This document shows, piece by piece, positions 47,936 through 57,005 of a stretch of DNA of 64,000 nt. This DNA comes from Robiginitalea sp. (lineage in GTDB: Bacteria; Bacteroidota; Bacteroidia; Flavobacteriales; Flavobacteriaceae), in assembly GCA_024642005.1 (NCBI GenBank), contig JAHECA010000014.1, forward strand, positions 1-64,000. The letters run 5' to 3'. The notes below the pieces were generated by a model, which did not search any database, was not told the DNA's origin, and saw only the letters and a list, made by a program, of their open reading frames with translations. The position numbers were made by a program, and so were the translations under genes. The stretch's first letter is position 1, and the number at the start of each line of letters is the position of its first letter.

Positions 47936-48628
47936 CTACATGCGTTTGATGATACCCCCGAAGACTGTTTTTTCTTCCAGTTTCTGCGGATTACCATAAA
48001 CTAAAACCCTGCCGCCGGCCTTTACCGTGGCTTTTACATAATCGGTTGCGTGGATCTCTGCCGAGGAGCCTGCATTCACATTTACAGTGCAAAAGCCCGT
48101 TCTCAGGGTTTTGCCATTGTATGTGCCGCCTGTATTGATCTGAACGTCCTGGTTTTTAGCCTGGCCAGTGGCCGTGATAATACCCCCTGAAACGGCCTTG
48201 ACCAGAAACTGGGTTACCTCGGCTTGTATGTTAATTTCGCCCCCTTCCTGTGCCTTAACCTCCAATACGGGCTGCCGCAGCACTTCATCCGATTCAATGC
48301 GGGCGTCTTCATTCACGTCAATCACCAACAACGGCTCTGTGTAATACAGGTCTACAAATGTGCGGTAACCGCTGAAGATCTTGGTGATTTCCATTCGGAT
48401 CTTCAAGATGCCTTCCGAATTTACGACCGCTACTTTTTCCTTGTTCTCCCCGCGAACCACCGCTTCGTTCCGGTTGCTGCGGATCAGTTTCAGGGATATG
48501 CCGTCGAAAACCTTGATTTCCTTGAATGGGTCCAGGGCATGGGTAATGCGGTCGCCCTGGCCGTAGAGCGTACTGGTATGTGCACACAATACCCAAAGAA
48601 CAACCCAAATACCCGTATTGCGACTCAT
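47936..48628 (-). CDS. Head GIN domain (DUF2807) envelope protein
   Basis: 230 residues from the ATG at 48628 (MSRNTGIWVVLW), which starts a signal peptide ending near LYGQG; the open frame continues 24 nt upstream without improving it. The mature part is a repeated beta-strand structure of the DUF2807/GIN type (DPFKEIKVFDGISLKLI, LEVKAQEGGEINIQAE, INTGGTYNGKTL), a right-handed beta-helix-like fold found in many secreted Bacteroidetes proteins. Function is unknown. It lies 34 bp after rnr and 3 bp before the LysE-type gene. Confidence 0.85.
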   Translation of the reverse strand: MSRNTGIWVVLWVLCAHTSTLYGQGDRITHALDPFKEIKVFDGISLKLIRSNRNEAVVRGENKEKVAVVNSEGILKIRMEITKIFSGYRTFVDLYYTEPLLVIDVNEDARIESDEVLRQPVLEVKAQEGGEINIQAEVTQFLVKAVSGGIITATGQAKNQDVQINTGGTYNGKTLRTGFCTVNVNAGSSAEIHATDYVKATVKAGGRVLVYGNPQKLEEKTVFGGIIKRM

Positions 48629-48662
48629 TTGTGGTGCTTTTGTAGGCAGCAAAACCTAAGAC

Positions 48663-50846
48663 TTACACTTTCCCGATCAGTGAGAAATCGAGGTGCCTTT
48701 TTACCAGATCGGTATTCTTTACCATAACGACCACCTCTTCCCCCAACTGGTACATTTTTCCCTTGCGCTCACCGACCAGGGCATACTGTCTTTCGTCAAA
48801 GGTATAATAATCATCCCTGATATCGCGGATCCGGACCATCCCTTCGCACTTATTTTCGATGATTTCCACGTAGATACCCCATTCGGTAACCCCAGAAATT
48901 ACCCCTGTAAACTTCTGGTCTTTATGGTCTTCCATAAACTTGATCTGCATGTACTTGACCGAATCCCTTTCGGCGCTGGCCGCCAGGCTCTCCATTTCGG
49001 AAGAATGGCGGGCCTGTTCTTCGTAAGTCCTTGCGTCTGGCGATTTCCCTCCTTTAAGGTAATGCGCCAACAGGCGATGAACCATTACATCGGGGTACCG
49101 GCGAATCGGTGAGGTAAAGTGGGTATAATAGTCAAAAGCCAGGCCGTAGTGCCCGATATTCTCGGTGCTGTAAATAGCCTTGCTCATGCTCCGAATGGCC
49201 AGGGTGTCGACCAGGTTTTGCTCTTTCTGCCCCTTAACGTCTTCGAGGAGCTTGTTTAGCGAGCTGTTAAGCGATTTTTTACTCTTGAAGTTGAGCTGGT
49301 GTCCGAACCGCTTAACAATGCCATTCAGGGCCATTAATTTATCTTCATCGGGCTCGTCATGCACGCGGTAGACAAAGGTTTGCTCGGGCTGCTTTTTCCC
49401 TATAAACTCAGCCACCTTGCGGTTGGCAAGCAACATGAACTCCTCAATAAGTTTGTTGGCATCCTTGCTCTCTTTGAAATACACCCCAACCGGTTGGCTG
49501 GCCTGGTCGAGTTCAAAACGAACCTCAACCTTATCGAAGGAGATCGCCCCGTGCTCCATCCGTTTGCTGCGCATGATTTTGGCAAGCCTGTCCATAGTAA
49601 GCACCGCCTCCACTACTTCATCAGACACCGTGTAGGCAGCTCCCCTGATGGAAACCGTTTCCGGAATACTGCCCGATCCCGTTTCGAGGACGTGCTGCGC
49701 TTCTTCATAAGCAAAGCGCTCGTCGGAATGGATGACCGTACGGCCGAACCACTGCTGGGTTAAGCGGGCATTCCTGTCGAGGACAAAAACAGCAGAAAAA
49801 GTGTATTTGTCTTCATGGGGACGAAGCGAGCAGGCGTTGTTTGAAAGGATCTCTGGCAACATGGGCACTACCCGGTCTACAAGATACACCGAAGTGGCCC
49901 GGTTGAAGGCTTCCTGATCCAGAAGGGTTTCGGGCTCCAGGTAATGTGCCACATCGGCAATATGGATGCCTATTTCATAGTTCCCGTCTTCCAGTATTTT
50001 GAATGACAAAGCATCGTCAAAATCTTTGGCATCGCGCGGGTCTATGGTAAAAGTCAAATCTGCGCGCATGTCTTTCCTGTTGGCCACTTCTTCAGGGAGA
50101 ATGCGCGTATCAAGCTTGTTGGCGAACTGTTCCACTTCAGGGGGGAAGCTGTATGGCAAACCGTATTCAGCAAGGATGGAGTGGATTTCGGTATCGTGCT
50201 CCCCGGGCATCCCAAGAATTTGCGTAACCTTACCAAAAGGGGAATCGGCATCGTCGGGCCACCGCAGCAATTCCACAATTACTTTTTCGCCGTGAGCCGC
50301 ACCACCCAATTCGTCTAAGGGTACAAAAATGTCTGTATACATCTTCGGGTCGGAGGGGCGTACGAAGGCGAACGATTTATACAGGTCTACCACCCCCACA
50401 AAAGCCGTTTTTTTGCGCTCGAGAATGCGCATCACCTTTCCTTCGGGCTTGCTTTCCTTCTTTTTCTGGAACAGCTGCACCTCTACCCGGTCTCCGTTAA
50501 AGGCCCGGTTCAGGTTCGGGTAGCTGATAAAAATATCTTTCTCGAGTTCTTCAGTAACCAGGTAGCCATTGCCCTGGGTGTTTATATCGACAATGCCGCT
50601 GAACACCTTGGGGACAAAAATGATCTGGTACTTTCCCCTGGAAGGTTGCGCAACCCGTTTTTTCTGTACGAGCTCTTCCAGCCTTTTGATAAGTATATTA
50701 CGCTGCTCGGTATCGCTAATCTTCAGTTTAGCAGCAATTTGCTTATAATTGAATGCCTTTTTAGGGTCCTGTTCTAAAACACTGAAAATCCCTTTCGTAA
50801 TTTCATTGACCAAATGATTCTTCGCCCGCTTCTTCTTCTTCGACAT
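48663..50846 (-). CDS. rnr: Ribonuclease R
   Basis: 727 residues. Domain order: a lysine-rich N-terminus with a helix-turn-helix (about 1-65), two cold-shock-like OB folds (about 75-225), the RNB catalytic domain (about 250-575; TIDPRDAKDFDDALSF holds the metal-binding aspartates) and an S1 domain (about 635-720; GVISGVTEWGIYVEI). It is a 3'-5' exonuclease that digests structured RNA and helps rRNA quality control. The ATG starts MSKKKKRAKNH. The 600 bp upstream is an AT-rich island. Confidence 0.97.
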   Translation of the reverse strand: MSKKKKRAKNHLVNEITKGIFSVLEQDPKKAFNYKQIAAKLKISDTEQRNILIKRLEELVQKKRVAQPSRGKYQIIFVPKVFSGIVDINTQGNGYLVTEELEKDIFISYPNLNRAFNGDRVEVQLFQKKKESKPEGKVMRILERKKTAFVGVVDLYKSFAFVRPSDPKMYTDIFVPLDELGGAAHGEKVIVELLRWPDDADSPFGKVTQILGMPGEHDTEIHSILAEYGLPYSFPPEVEQFANKLDTRILPEEVANRKDMRADLTFTIDPRDAKDFDDALSFKILEDGNYEIGIHIADVAHYLEPETLLDQEAFNRATSVYLVDRVVPMLPEILSNNACSLRPHEDKYTFSAVFVLDRNARLTQQWFGRTVIHSDERFAYEEAQHVLETGSGSIPETVSIRGAAYTVSDEVVEAVLTMDRLAKIMRSKRMEHGAISFDKVEVRFELDQASQPVGVYFKESKDANKLIEEFMLLANRKVAEFIGKKQPEQTFVYRVHDEPDEDKLMALNGIVKRFGHQLNFKSKKSLNSSLNKLLEDVKGQKEQNLVDTLAIRSMSKAIYSTENIGHYGLAFDYYTHFTSPIRRYPDVMVHRLLAHYLKGGKSPDARTYEEQARHSSEMESLAASAERDSVKYMQIKFMEDHKDQKFTGVISGVTEWGIYVEIIENKCEGMVRIRDIRDDYYTFDERQYALVGERKGKMYQLGEEVVVMVKNTDLVKRHLDFSLIGKV

Positions 50847-51445
50847 TCAAAAATTAATTTCGCTGCAAATTACGAATAATATTCCACGCAACTTTCCAGG
50901 GCTTCGCTGCAGGGTAGTCCTTTCTTCAACAACAATAAACAATAATTACTCTTTAAGCTTTTTAATAAAATTATATTTTGGTGGTTATGATAGCCTGTTA
51001 ACAGCGCTTAAAAAAAATATTGAAAGCGTTTGCAGGTGTCGATTTCAAAAACATATTGACAACCTGTTCTTTTAAAAATAACCTCACTTTAAAGTATTTA
51101 AGCATCTTATCAACGCAGCCTAAATAGCATCTTAACAGGATAACCTGAATAAATAATTGACCCGGGGTGTGTTTATTAGTGGGGTTGGAGTTGAAGACAA
51201 CCGGGTATAATTTCTGATACGCCGGTGTTGCAGAACTAACCGGAAAAGTGTACTGCAATTTTTATACAGTATAACAAAAGGTAAATGTCAGTATTTTTAA
51301 GGGAGGTTTTTAACAAGCACTGAAAAATTAATGCTTTCATAATGAATCGTTTAAATTAAAGACGAGATACAGCTGTTAAGAAGTTTTGATACTGTAAATA
51401 CGGGGTTGCTTTTGTACCTTTACCTCATCTAAAAAATAAGATACC
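50847..51445. other. AT-rich intergenic island (about 600 bp)
   Basis: By eye this is far richer in A+T than the surrounding DNA. I see no credible gene, tRNA or known riboswitch. Short features include TATACAGTATA (51263-51273, a perfect interrupted palindrome), GGTTG/CAACC and CCGGT/ACCGG inverted repeats near 51184-51243, and a near-consensus -7 (TACCTTTA, 51415-51422) 23 nt before rpiB. No cluster of DnaA boxes was found. It holds the divergent promoters of rnr and rpiB, but is longer than they need. Confidence 0.5.
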
Positions 51446-51877
51446 ATGAAAATTGCCATTGGGAATGACCATGCCGGCACGGAATACAAGCTGGCTTTAG
51501 TAGGCATGCTAAAATCTATGGGGATGGAAGTGGTCAATTACGGTACCGACGGCTCTGACAGTGTGGACTATGCCGATTATATCCATCCGGTAGCCGAAGA
51601 GGTTTCCTCAGGAAAAGCCGATTGGGGGATAATCATCTGCGGGAGCGGGAACGGGGCTGCCATGACGGCTAACAAACACCAGAAAATCAGGGCTGCCCTG
51701 TGTTGGAACAAAGAAATAGTGGCGTTGGCCCGTGAACACAACAATGCCAATATTCTAAGTCTCCCGGCTCGTTTTATAGCCATTCCGCAGGCGCTTGATA
51801 TGGTAAAGACCTTTTTGAACACGCCTTTTGAGGGGGGCAGGCACCAAATCCGCATTGAGAAAATACCCTGTTATTGA
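51446..51877 (+). CDS. rpiB: Ribose 5-phosphate isomerase B (RpiB/LacA family)
   Basis: 143 residues. It interconverts ribose 5-phosphate and ribulose 5-phosphate in the pentose phosphate pathway. The family's start MKIAIGNDHAGTEYK, the active-site cysteine loop IICGSGNGAAMTANK (near 69-83) and EHNNANILSLPAR (near 102-114) are all present. The length is normal. LacA/B galactose-6-phosphate isomerases share this fold, but the context gives no reason to prefer them. A near-consensus -7 box lies in the AT-rich region upstream; the CDF gene follows after 35 bp. Confidence 0.94.
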   Translation: MKIAIGNDHAGTEYKLALVGMLKSMGMEVVNYGTDGSDSVDYADYIHPVAEEVSSGKADWGIIICGSGNGAAMTANKHQKIRAALCWNKEIVALAREHNNANILSLPARFIAIPQALDMVKTFLNTPFEGGRHQIRIEKIPCY

Positions 51878-51912
51878 GTTCTCGGGCAGGGGCTTAGAAT
51901 CGAACTCGGTAT

Positions 51913-52821
51913 ATGGCGCATTCCCATCACCATCACAACCATAAGGAGACCCAGGGGAAGAACCTGTTAATCTCTATTTTTCTTAACATCCTCATTACCG
52001 TTACCCAGGTAATTGGCGGGTTTATTTCTGGCAGCCTTTCCTTGCTTTCAGATGCCTTGCACAACCTTAGCGACGTTATTTCGTTGGTTATAAGTTATAC
52101 AGCCAGCCGCCTTTCGCGTAAAAAAGCGTCTACCAACAAAACATTCGGTTATAAACGGGCCGAGATAATCGCTGCATTCGTGAATTCGGCCTCCCTGATT
52201 GTCGTGGCTATAATCCTGATCAAAGAAGCCGTGGAACGGTTTATGGAACCGCAGATTATAGGTGCGCGAATCGTTATCTGGTTATCGTTGCTGGGGATTG
52301 CGGCCAACGGGTTCAGCGTATTGCTGCTGCGGAGCCATTCCGGCTCCAACATGAACCTGAGATCGGCCTATTTGCACCTGCTATCTGATATGATGGCATC
52401 TGTGGCGGTTTTGTTGGGCGCCGTGCTGATGTATTTTTATGAATTCTACTGGATAGATCCACTGCTAACCGTGCTCATTGCGCTGTACCTGGTCTATATG
52501 GGATTTGACCTGCTGCGATCTTCTACACGGGTGTTGATGCTGTTCACCCCTGACAGCATAAAGGTGCAGGAAATCGTGGAATCCATCTCAGCCCTTAAAG
52601 AGATTAAAAACGTACACCATGTTCATATCTGGCAGCTTAACGAAGACGAGGTGCACCTTGAGGCCCACATCGATTTCATCAGGGACATACCCTTGTCCGA
52701 GTTTGATGAAATTTTGAATCAGATAGAAGAGAAGGTTTACCATGAATTCGGGATAAACCACATAAACATACAGCCCGAGTTTGGCAAGTGCGACAACAAG
52801 CAAATCATCGTTCAGGATTGA
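51913..52821 (+). CDS. Cation diffusion facilitator (CzcD/ZitB-like) metal transporter
   Basis: 302 residues. The histidine-rich N-terminus (HSHHHHNHK) may bind metal. Six membrane helices follow, with the zinc-site motifs SDALHNLSD in helix 2 (near 43-51) and HLLSD in helix 5 (near 155-159). The cytoplasmic C-terminal domain (VHHVHIWQLNEDEVHLEAH) is the metal-regulated dimerisation domain. CDF proteins export Zn2+, Co2+ or Cd2+ in exchange for protons. The ElaA-like gene starts 1 bp after its stop codon. Confidence 0.93.
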   Translation: MAHSHHHHNHKETQGKNLLISIFLNILITVTQVIGGFISGSLSLLSDALHNLSDVISLVISYTASRLSRKKASTNKTFGYKRAEIIAAFVNSASLIVVAIILIKEAVERFMEPQIIGARIVIWLSLLGIAANGFSVLLLRSHSGSNMNLRSAYLHLLSDMMASVAVLLGAVLMYFYEFYWIDPLLTVLIALYLVYMGFDLLRSSTRVLMLFTPDSIKVQEIVESISALKEIKNVHHVHIWQLNEDEVHLEAHIDFIRDIPLSEFDEILNQIEEKVYHEFGINHINIQPEFGKCDNKQIIVQD

Positions 52822-52822
52822 T

Positions 52823-53263
52823 ATGAAGATTACCCCACGAACCTTCGAGCAACTTACCGGAAGCGAACTTTACGAAGTACTGAAGCTGCGTGCGGAAGTT
52901 TTTGTAGTGGAACAGCAGTGCGCATACCTCGACCTCGATGGAAAAGACTTCAGGGCCATCCATGTGCTCGGGCATGAAGGCGGGGAGTTGGCGGCCTATA
53001 CCCGCCTGTTCGCCCCGGGCGATTACTTCGAAGAGGCCTCAATTGGACGGGTGGCTGTACGCGCACAGCATCGCGGGCTAGGCCTAGGCCGCGAAATCAT
53101 GGACGCCTCCCTTCTGGAACTTGAAGCCCGGTTCGGGGCCGTTGCCATATCCTTATCGGCCCAGGCCTACCTCAGGAGGTTTTACGAAGAACTGGGGTTT
53201 GTAGCCGAAGGATCAGAATACCTGGAAGACGGGATTCCCCACATTCATATGGTTCGCCGGTAA
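52823..53263 (+). CDS. GNAT-family N-acetyltransferase, ElaA-like
   Basis: 146 residues from the ATG at 52823 (MKITPRTFEQL); an earlier in-frame ATG overlaps the CDF gene and is unlikely. The ElaA motif LRAEVFVVEQQCAYLDLDGKD (near residues 23-43) and the acetyl-CoA loop VRAQHRGLGLGREIM (near 80-94) are clear, with the C-terminal AQAYLRRFYEELGF strand-helix. ElaA proteins are small acyltransferases of unknown physiological substrate. It is probably cotranscribed with the CDF transporter and converges on the next gene with an 18-bp gap. Confidence 0.92.
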   Translation: MKITPRTFEQLTGSELYEVLKLRAEVFVVEQQCAYLDLDGKDFRAIHVLGHEGGELAAYTRLFAPGDYFEEASIGRVAVRAQHRGLGLGREIMDASLLELEARFGAVAISLSAQAYLRRFYEELGFVAEGSEYLEDGIPHIHMVRR

Positions 53264-53281
53264 TCGGCAACCAGAACCCTT

Positions 53282-53659
53282 TCACGTAATTTTTATGGGC
53301 TCTTTGTTGCCGAGGTTTAATTCGGCCAACAGGGAATCGGTAAATTTATAATGTCCTTTGAAGGTAATGATACGGAAGCGGTTGGAACGCATCCGACTCA
53401 GGGTGTCGAGAAACAGCCATTTGGATTTTAACAGGGTGGGAGCTTCTGATTTGAGACTGAGGTCGAAAACATATTTCAGCCCGTCCTTGGTTGCAGTAAT
53501 GTCGGGCGTAACGGGGTTGCCCGTGCGTTTTACGATAAAGGATTTCGGGGATTCAAACCCCTCCATGTCTGCCTTGATGTCGATAAAACCGCGCGATTCC
53601 AAATGCTGCACAGATTGTTTCAGCAGGTCTTGATGTTGCTCTTTTTCTGTTTTTACCAT
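53282..53659 (-). CDS. Conserved-looking small hypothetical protein
   Basis: 125 residues starting MVKTEKEQHQDLL at the ATG 53659; the longer frame adds a stretch of unlikely composition. It is soluble: an N-terminal charged helix, then mixed alpha/beta sequence. The segment TPDITATKDGLKYVFDLSLK looks like a strand-turn-strand with acidic residues and could be a remnant of a PD-(D/E)XK nuclease-like core, but the motif is incomplete (S-L-K rather than E-x-K). I do not recognise a family. It stands 87 bp after the Gfo/Idh/MocA gene on the same strand. Confidence 0.6.
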   Translation of the reverse strand: MVKTEKEQHQDLLKQSVQHLESRGFIDIKADMEGFESPKSFIVKRTGNPVTPDITATKDGLKYVFDLSLKSEAPTLLKSKWLFLDTLSRMRSNRFRIITFKGHYKFTDSLLAELNLGNKEPIKIT

Positions 53660-53746
53660 AGCTAGTATTATACGAAGAAAAAACAGGAAAAACAAACACT
53701 TTCCAGCAATTAACACACAATAAGCGGTTATTAATCAAGGGATTGA

Positions 53747-54811
53747 TTAAAGGACAACCGTCTTTCCGCTCCGAACGGAAGCATCGGCAGCCAGCACAAT
53801 CTGCATGCTGTTAACTGCATCCCTCAGGTGGTCGGCCAGGTCTAAATCTTCGGTGATGGCTTTCAGGAAATATTCCTGTTCAAGCAGGCACAGGCCGTCG
53901 TGGTCAGGCTCGTCGGCTGTACTGATGACCTGGTCAGCACGGGCGAAAGTGCCGTCGGCCTTCAGGGCGCTGTGGTGAAGCAGCAGGCTGCCGGTTTTTG
54001 AGTGGCCCTCAATATCATCGGAATCACCCTTCTCGGAGTCCTGGATGGAGACACAGCCCCCGGGGCCGATTACGTCCTTTACAAAAAAGGCCGTTTCACT
54101 CATCATGGGCCCCCAACCAGCCTCATACCAGCCCACAGAGCCGTCTTCGAACCGCACCTGCAACTGGCCGTAGTTGTACATGTCTGCTGCGATCTCGTCG
54201 CTCAGCCTCGCCCCTATGGCGCTAACGCTAACAGGCCTCGAACCGGTCATCAGGCACATCATGTCCACATAATGGACGCCACAGTCTACGATTGGCGACA
54301 TGGAACGCATGAGTTGCTTGTGGGTGTACCACTGGCCCGAAGAACTTTGCTGGTTCAGGTTCATCCGCATAACAAGCGGCTTGCCAAGACCCTGCGCCAG
54401 GGTCACAAAACGGGTCCAGGCCGGATGCACCCTCAAAATATACCCCACCACCATTTTCCGTTTTTTCTCCCTGGACAGCCGCACCAGTCCTTCGGCTTCC
54501 TCAACCGTCAGGGCCAGCGGTTTTTCGACAAACACATGGCAGTTCGCGTGCAGGGCCTCCGAGACCAGCGCCGCATGGGTGTCTGGGTAGGTATTTACCG
54601 AAACGGCATGTGCCCCGCCGGCAGCAAGTGCTTCCCTCAGCGTGGAAAAGGTGGGGTATCCCCCCAGTTCGGCGGATAGTTTTTCGCGGCTTTCAGGGGT
54701 CCGGCTTACCAGGCCCACGATTTCAAACCCATCCAGTTCGTGGTAAGCCCTGGCATGGCTGCTGCCCATATTGCCGCAGCCCACTACGATTACATTGATT
54801 TTTTCTTTCAT
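53747..54811 (-). CDS. Gfo/Idh/MocA family NAD(P)-dependent oxidoreductase
   Basis: 354 residues. An N-terminal Rossmann fold (VVGCGNMGSSHARAYHEL near residues 8-25) is followed by the catalytic-loop segment VFVEKPLALTVEEA (near 93-106), which contains the EKP motif typical of the family, then a C-terminal alpha/beta substrate domain. Members oxidise or reduce sugars, inositols and related compounds with NAD(P). Its ATG overlaps the stop of the PQQ-dehydrogenase gene by 4 bp (ATGA), so the two are translationally coupled, which supports a role in sugar oxidation. Confidence 0.93.
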   Translation of the reverse strand: MKEKINVIVVGCGNMGSSHARAYHELDGFEIVGLVSRTPESREKLSAELGGYPTFSTLREALAAGGAHAVSVNTYPDTHAALVSEALHANCHVFVEKPLALTVEEAEGLVRLSREKKRKMVVGYILRVHPAWTRFVTLAQGLGKPLVMRMNLNQQSSSGQWYTHKQLMRSMSPIVDCGVHYVDMMCLMTGSRPVSVSAIGARLSDEIAADMYNYGQLQVRFEDGSVGWYEAGWGPMMSETAFFVKDVIGPGGCVSIQDSEKGDSDDIEGHSKTGSLLLHHSALKADGTFARADQVISTADEPDHDGLCLLEQEYFLKAITEDLDLADHLRDAVNSMQIVLAADASVRSGKTVVL

Positions 54812-56946
54812 GGTTCTTCAAGGCTAAAAGCGATGATCTTATTTCCTTTTTCGGTCCCCAACTTCTCTCCACCGCAGGCGATTGCCAGGTATTGCTTCCC
54901 GCCCACCTCATAGATGGCCGGGGTTGCAAAGGCGGGCGCTGGCAGTTTGTATTCCCAGAGCAAAGCCCCGGTATGCCTGTTAAAGGCACGGAGATAACCG
55001 TCTTTGGTGGCAGCGATAAACAACAGGCCATTTTGGGTAACCGCTGGCCCCCCATAATTCTCAACCCCCGTACTCGGGTAGCCGAGCGCGCGCAGGGAGT
55101 CGGTCTCACCCAGGGGAATTTGCCAGAGGTATTCCCCCGTGTTGAGGTCAATGGCAGAGAGGCTTCCCCACGGCGGAGAAATGGCAGGCAGGCCATTGGC
55201 ATCCAGAAATTTATTATACCCGGTGTGCCTGAAGGGGGTAGGGTCGGGGACTGCCTGCGAAGGCCCCGACTCGGAAACCTCCTGTTTGTCTTCCTGTTGC
55301 AGCAGGAAACTCACCAGGGCATTCCGCTCTGCCTGGCCCAATTGGGGGAAGCCCGGCATCATGCCTTTTCCGGCGGCGATCTGCCCCGCTATTTCTTCAG
55401 CGGTCAGGCGGGAGCCCACCCCCAACAGGGAAGGAAACCCGCTGGCGGGCATGCCCTGCCGCCCGGCCTGGTGGCACACCATGCAATACCTTCGGTAGGT
55501 TTGTTCCCCGGGCGAGAGGGAAGCATGCTCAGCGGCAACCTCCTCCATTTGCAGGAACCAGGCCATTTCATTGGCATTCACGTAAAGAATCCCCTTTTCC
55601 GGGTCTGCCCCGGCCCCACCCCATTCGGCCCCGCCGTCGTATCCGGGCAGCAGCAATACGGGTTCGAGCGACGGGGGGGCGTATTGTCGCTTGTCGGCCC
55701 GTTTGAAAACCTGAAGCAGGGAATCCCTGTCTGGTGCATAGGGGCTGATGTCGGCCTCGGTCAGGTCTTGTGATTGGCGGGCGAAAGGGGCGGGCTTCAC
55801 GGGGATGGGTTGGGTGGGCCATGAGGTTTCCCCGGGCAGGGTCGAGGCTGGAACCGGGCGCTCTTCAATGTCGAACAAGGGTTCGCCGCTCACGCGGTCG
55901 AAGAGGAATACATAGCCCTGTTTGGTCGTTTGCGCCACTGCAGCGATGCGCTTGCCCCCGCGTTCAACCGTTAGCAGGTTCGGGGGGGCTGGCGGGTCGC
56001 GGTCCCAGAGATCGTGGTGCGTAAACTGATAGTGCCAGAGCAGCGTGCCGGAATTTGCATCGAGCGCCAGCAGGCTGTTGGCAAAAAGGTTCTGCCCCCG
56101 TCTCAGCCCACCGTAAAAGTCGGGAGCGGCCGAACCGGTCGGCACATAGAGGATTTCCCTTTGCGGGTCAAGGGCCATCCCCGCCCAGTTATTTGCAGCG
56201 CCCACCACTTCGCTGCGATAGGTGTCCGGATTCCCCCAGGTGTCGTTACCCATTTCTCCAGGGTGCGGAATGGTGTGAAAAGCCCAGGCCAGCTTTCCGG
56301 TTTGTATGTGAAAAGCCATTATGTCGCCGGGGGCTGCCGCGGCCCCCTCAGAAACGCGCAGCGGCATAATGATCAGGTCTTTGAAAACAGTGCCCGGGGT
56401 ATTGGAAATCACGAATTTTTCGCGGGTGCTTTCGGGCAAACCGCTTCGCAGGTCTATGCGGCCGCCCTGGCCAAAGGAGGCGTCGGGCTTTCCCGTTCGG
56501 GCATCCAGCGACCACAGGTCAGGCCCCAGGGTATACAAGATGCGCCTATCTTTTCCCGACTCCCAGTAAGAAAGCCCGCGGCTGGTGGAATGCCACACCT
56601 TCAGCGAATCGCCAAACAGCCATAGCCGCTTGCCGGTACGGGCATCGAGGGCAAAGGCCCGGAGGGCGGCCGACACGCCATAAAGCACCGAGTCAATAAT
56701 GATGGGGCTCATCTGCATTTGCCCGAAATCGGGGCTGTCGTACTCCCAGGCAACCGTGAGGCGGGCAACATTTTCGGGGGAGAACTGCGACAGGGTGCTG
56801 TAATGGCTCCTGCCCGGGTCGCCCAGGTAATGCCGCCATTGCCGGTAATAGGCCTGATCAAGCCCAGGAGCGGAATTTTCCCCACAGGACCAAAAGAGTA
56901 AATTGAGCAAGAGCAGCGGAAAAACACAGAGGAACTGCCGTATCAT
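54808..56946 (-). CDS. PQQ-dependent dehydrogenase with internal cytochrome c domain (lipoprotein)
   Basis: 712 residues. A lipoprotein signal (LLFWSCGEN) places it in the periplasm or on a membrane. The quinoprotein beta-propeller is split: residues about 30-455 (WRHYLGDPGRSHYSTL, WHYQFTHHDLWDRDPP) and about 575-712 (INGLNTGEY-type WQIPLGETDS, AFNRHTGALLWEYK). A monohaem cytochrome c domain with CMVCHQAG (near 489-496) sits between them. This layout is that of membrane-bound quinoprotein sugar or alcohol dehydrogenases, which pass electrons from PQQ to haem. PQQ must be made elsewhere or scavenged: no pqqA/C/D/E gene is in the window. Confidence 0.9.
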   Translation of the reverse strand: MIRQFLCVFPLLLLNLLFWSCGENSAPGLDQAYYRQWRHYLGDPGRSHYSTLSQFSPENVARLTVAWEYDSPDFGQMQMSPIIIDSVLYGVSAALRAFALDARTGKRLWLFGDSLKVWHSTSRGLSYWESGKDRRILYTLGPDLWSLDARTGKPDASFGQGGRIDLRSGLPESTREKFVISNTPGTVFKDLIIMPLRVSEGAAAAPGDIMAFHIQTGKLAWAFHTIPHPGEMGNDTWGNPDTYRSEVVGAANNWAGMALDPQREILYVPTGSAAPDFYGGLRRGQNLFANSLLALDANSGTLLWHYQFTHHDLWDRDPPAPPNLLTVERGGKRIAAVAQTTKQGYVFLFDRVSGEPLFDIEERPVPASTLPGETSWPTQPIPVKPAPFARQSQDLTEADISPYAPDRDSLLQVFKRADKRQYAPPSLEPVLLLPGYDGGAEWGGAGADPEKGILYVNANEMAWFLQMEEVAAEHASLSPGEQTYRRYCMVCHQAGRQGMPASGFPSLLGVGSRLTAEEIAGQIAAGKGMMPGFPQLGQAERNALVSFLLQQEDKQEVSESGPSQAVPDPTPFRHTGYNKFLDANGLPAISPPWGSLSAIDLNTGEYLWQIPLGETDSLRALGYPSTGVENYGGPAVTQNGLLFIAATKDGYLRAFNRHTGALLWEYKLPAPAFATPAIYEVGGKQYLAIACGGEKLGTEKGNKIIAFSLEEP

Positions 56947-57005
56947 ACAAAGGCTATTTCTTCCTTAAAAATAGCAATTAATAGAGGAAAGCCGGGAACC
57001 TTTGC

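Noticed and set aside
50998..51258. 86-codon minus-strand ORF in the AT-rich island
   Set aside because: Composition is unlike real proteins, with no recognisable motif and no start context; low GC alone can produce such frames on inspection.
50847..51445. Replication origin (oriC)
   Set aside because: Although AT-rich and within reach of parS-like sites, no cluster of TTATnCACA DnaA boxes or dnaA/dnaN gene is present.
54002..54679. 225-codon plus-strand ORF antisense to the Gfo/Idh/MocA gene
   Set aside because: The sense gene has a clear Rossmann motif and EKP catalytic loop; the antisense frame shows no family features.
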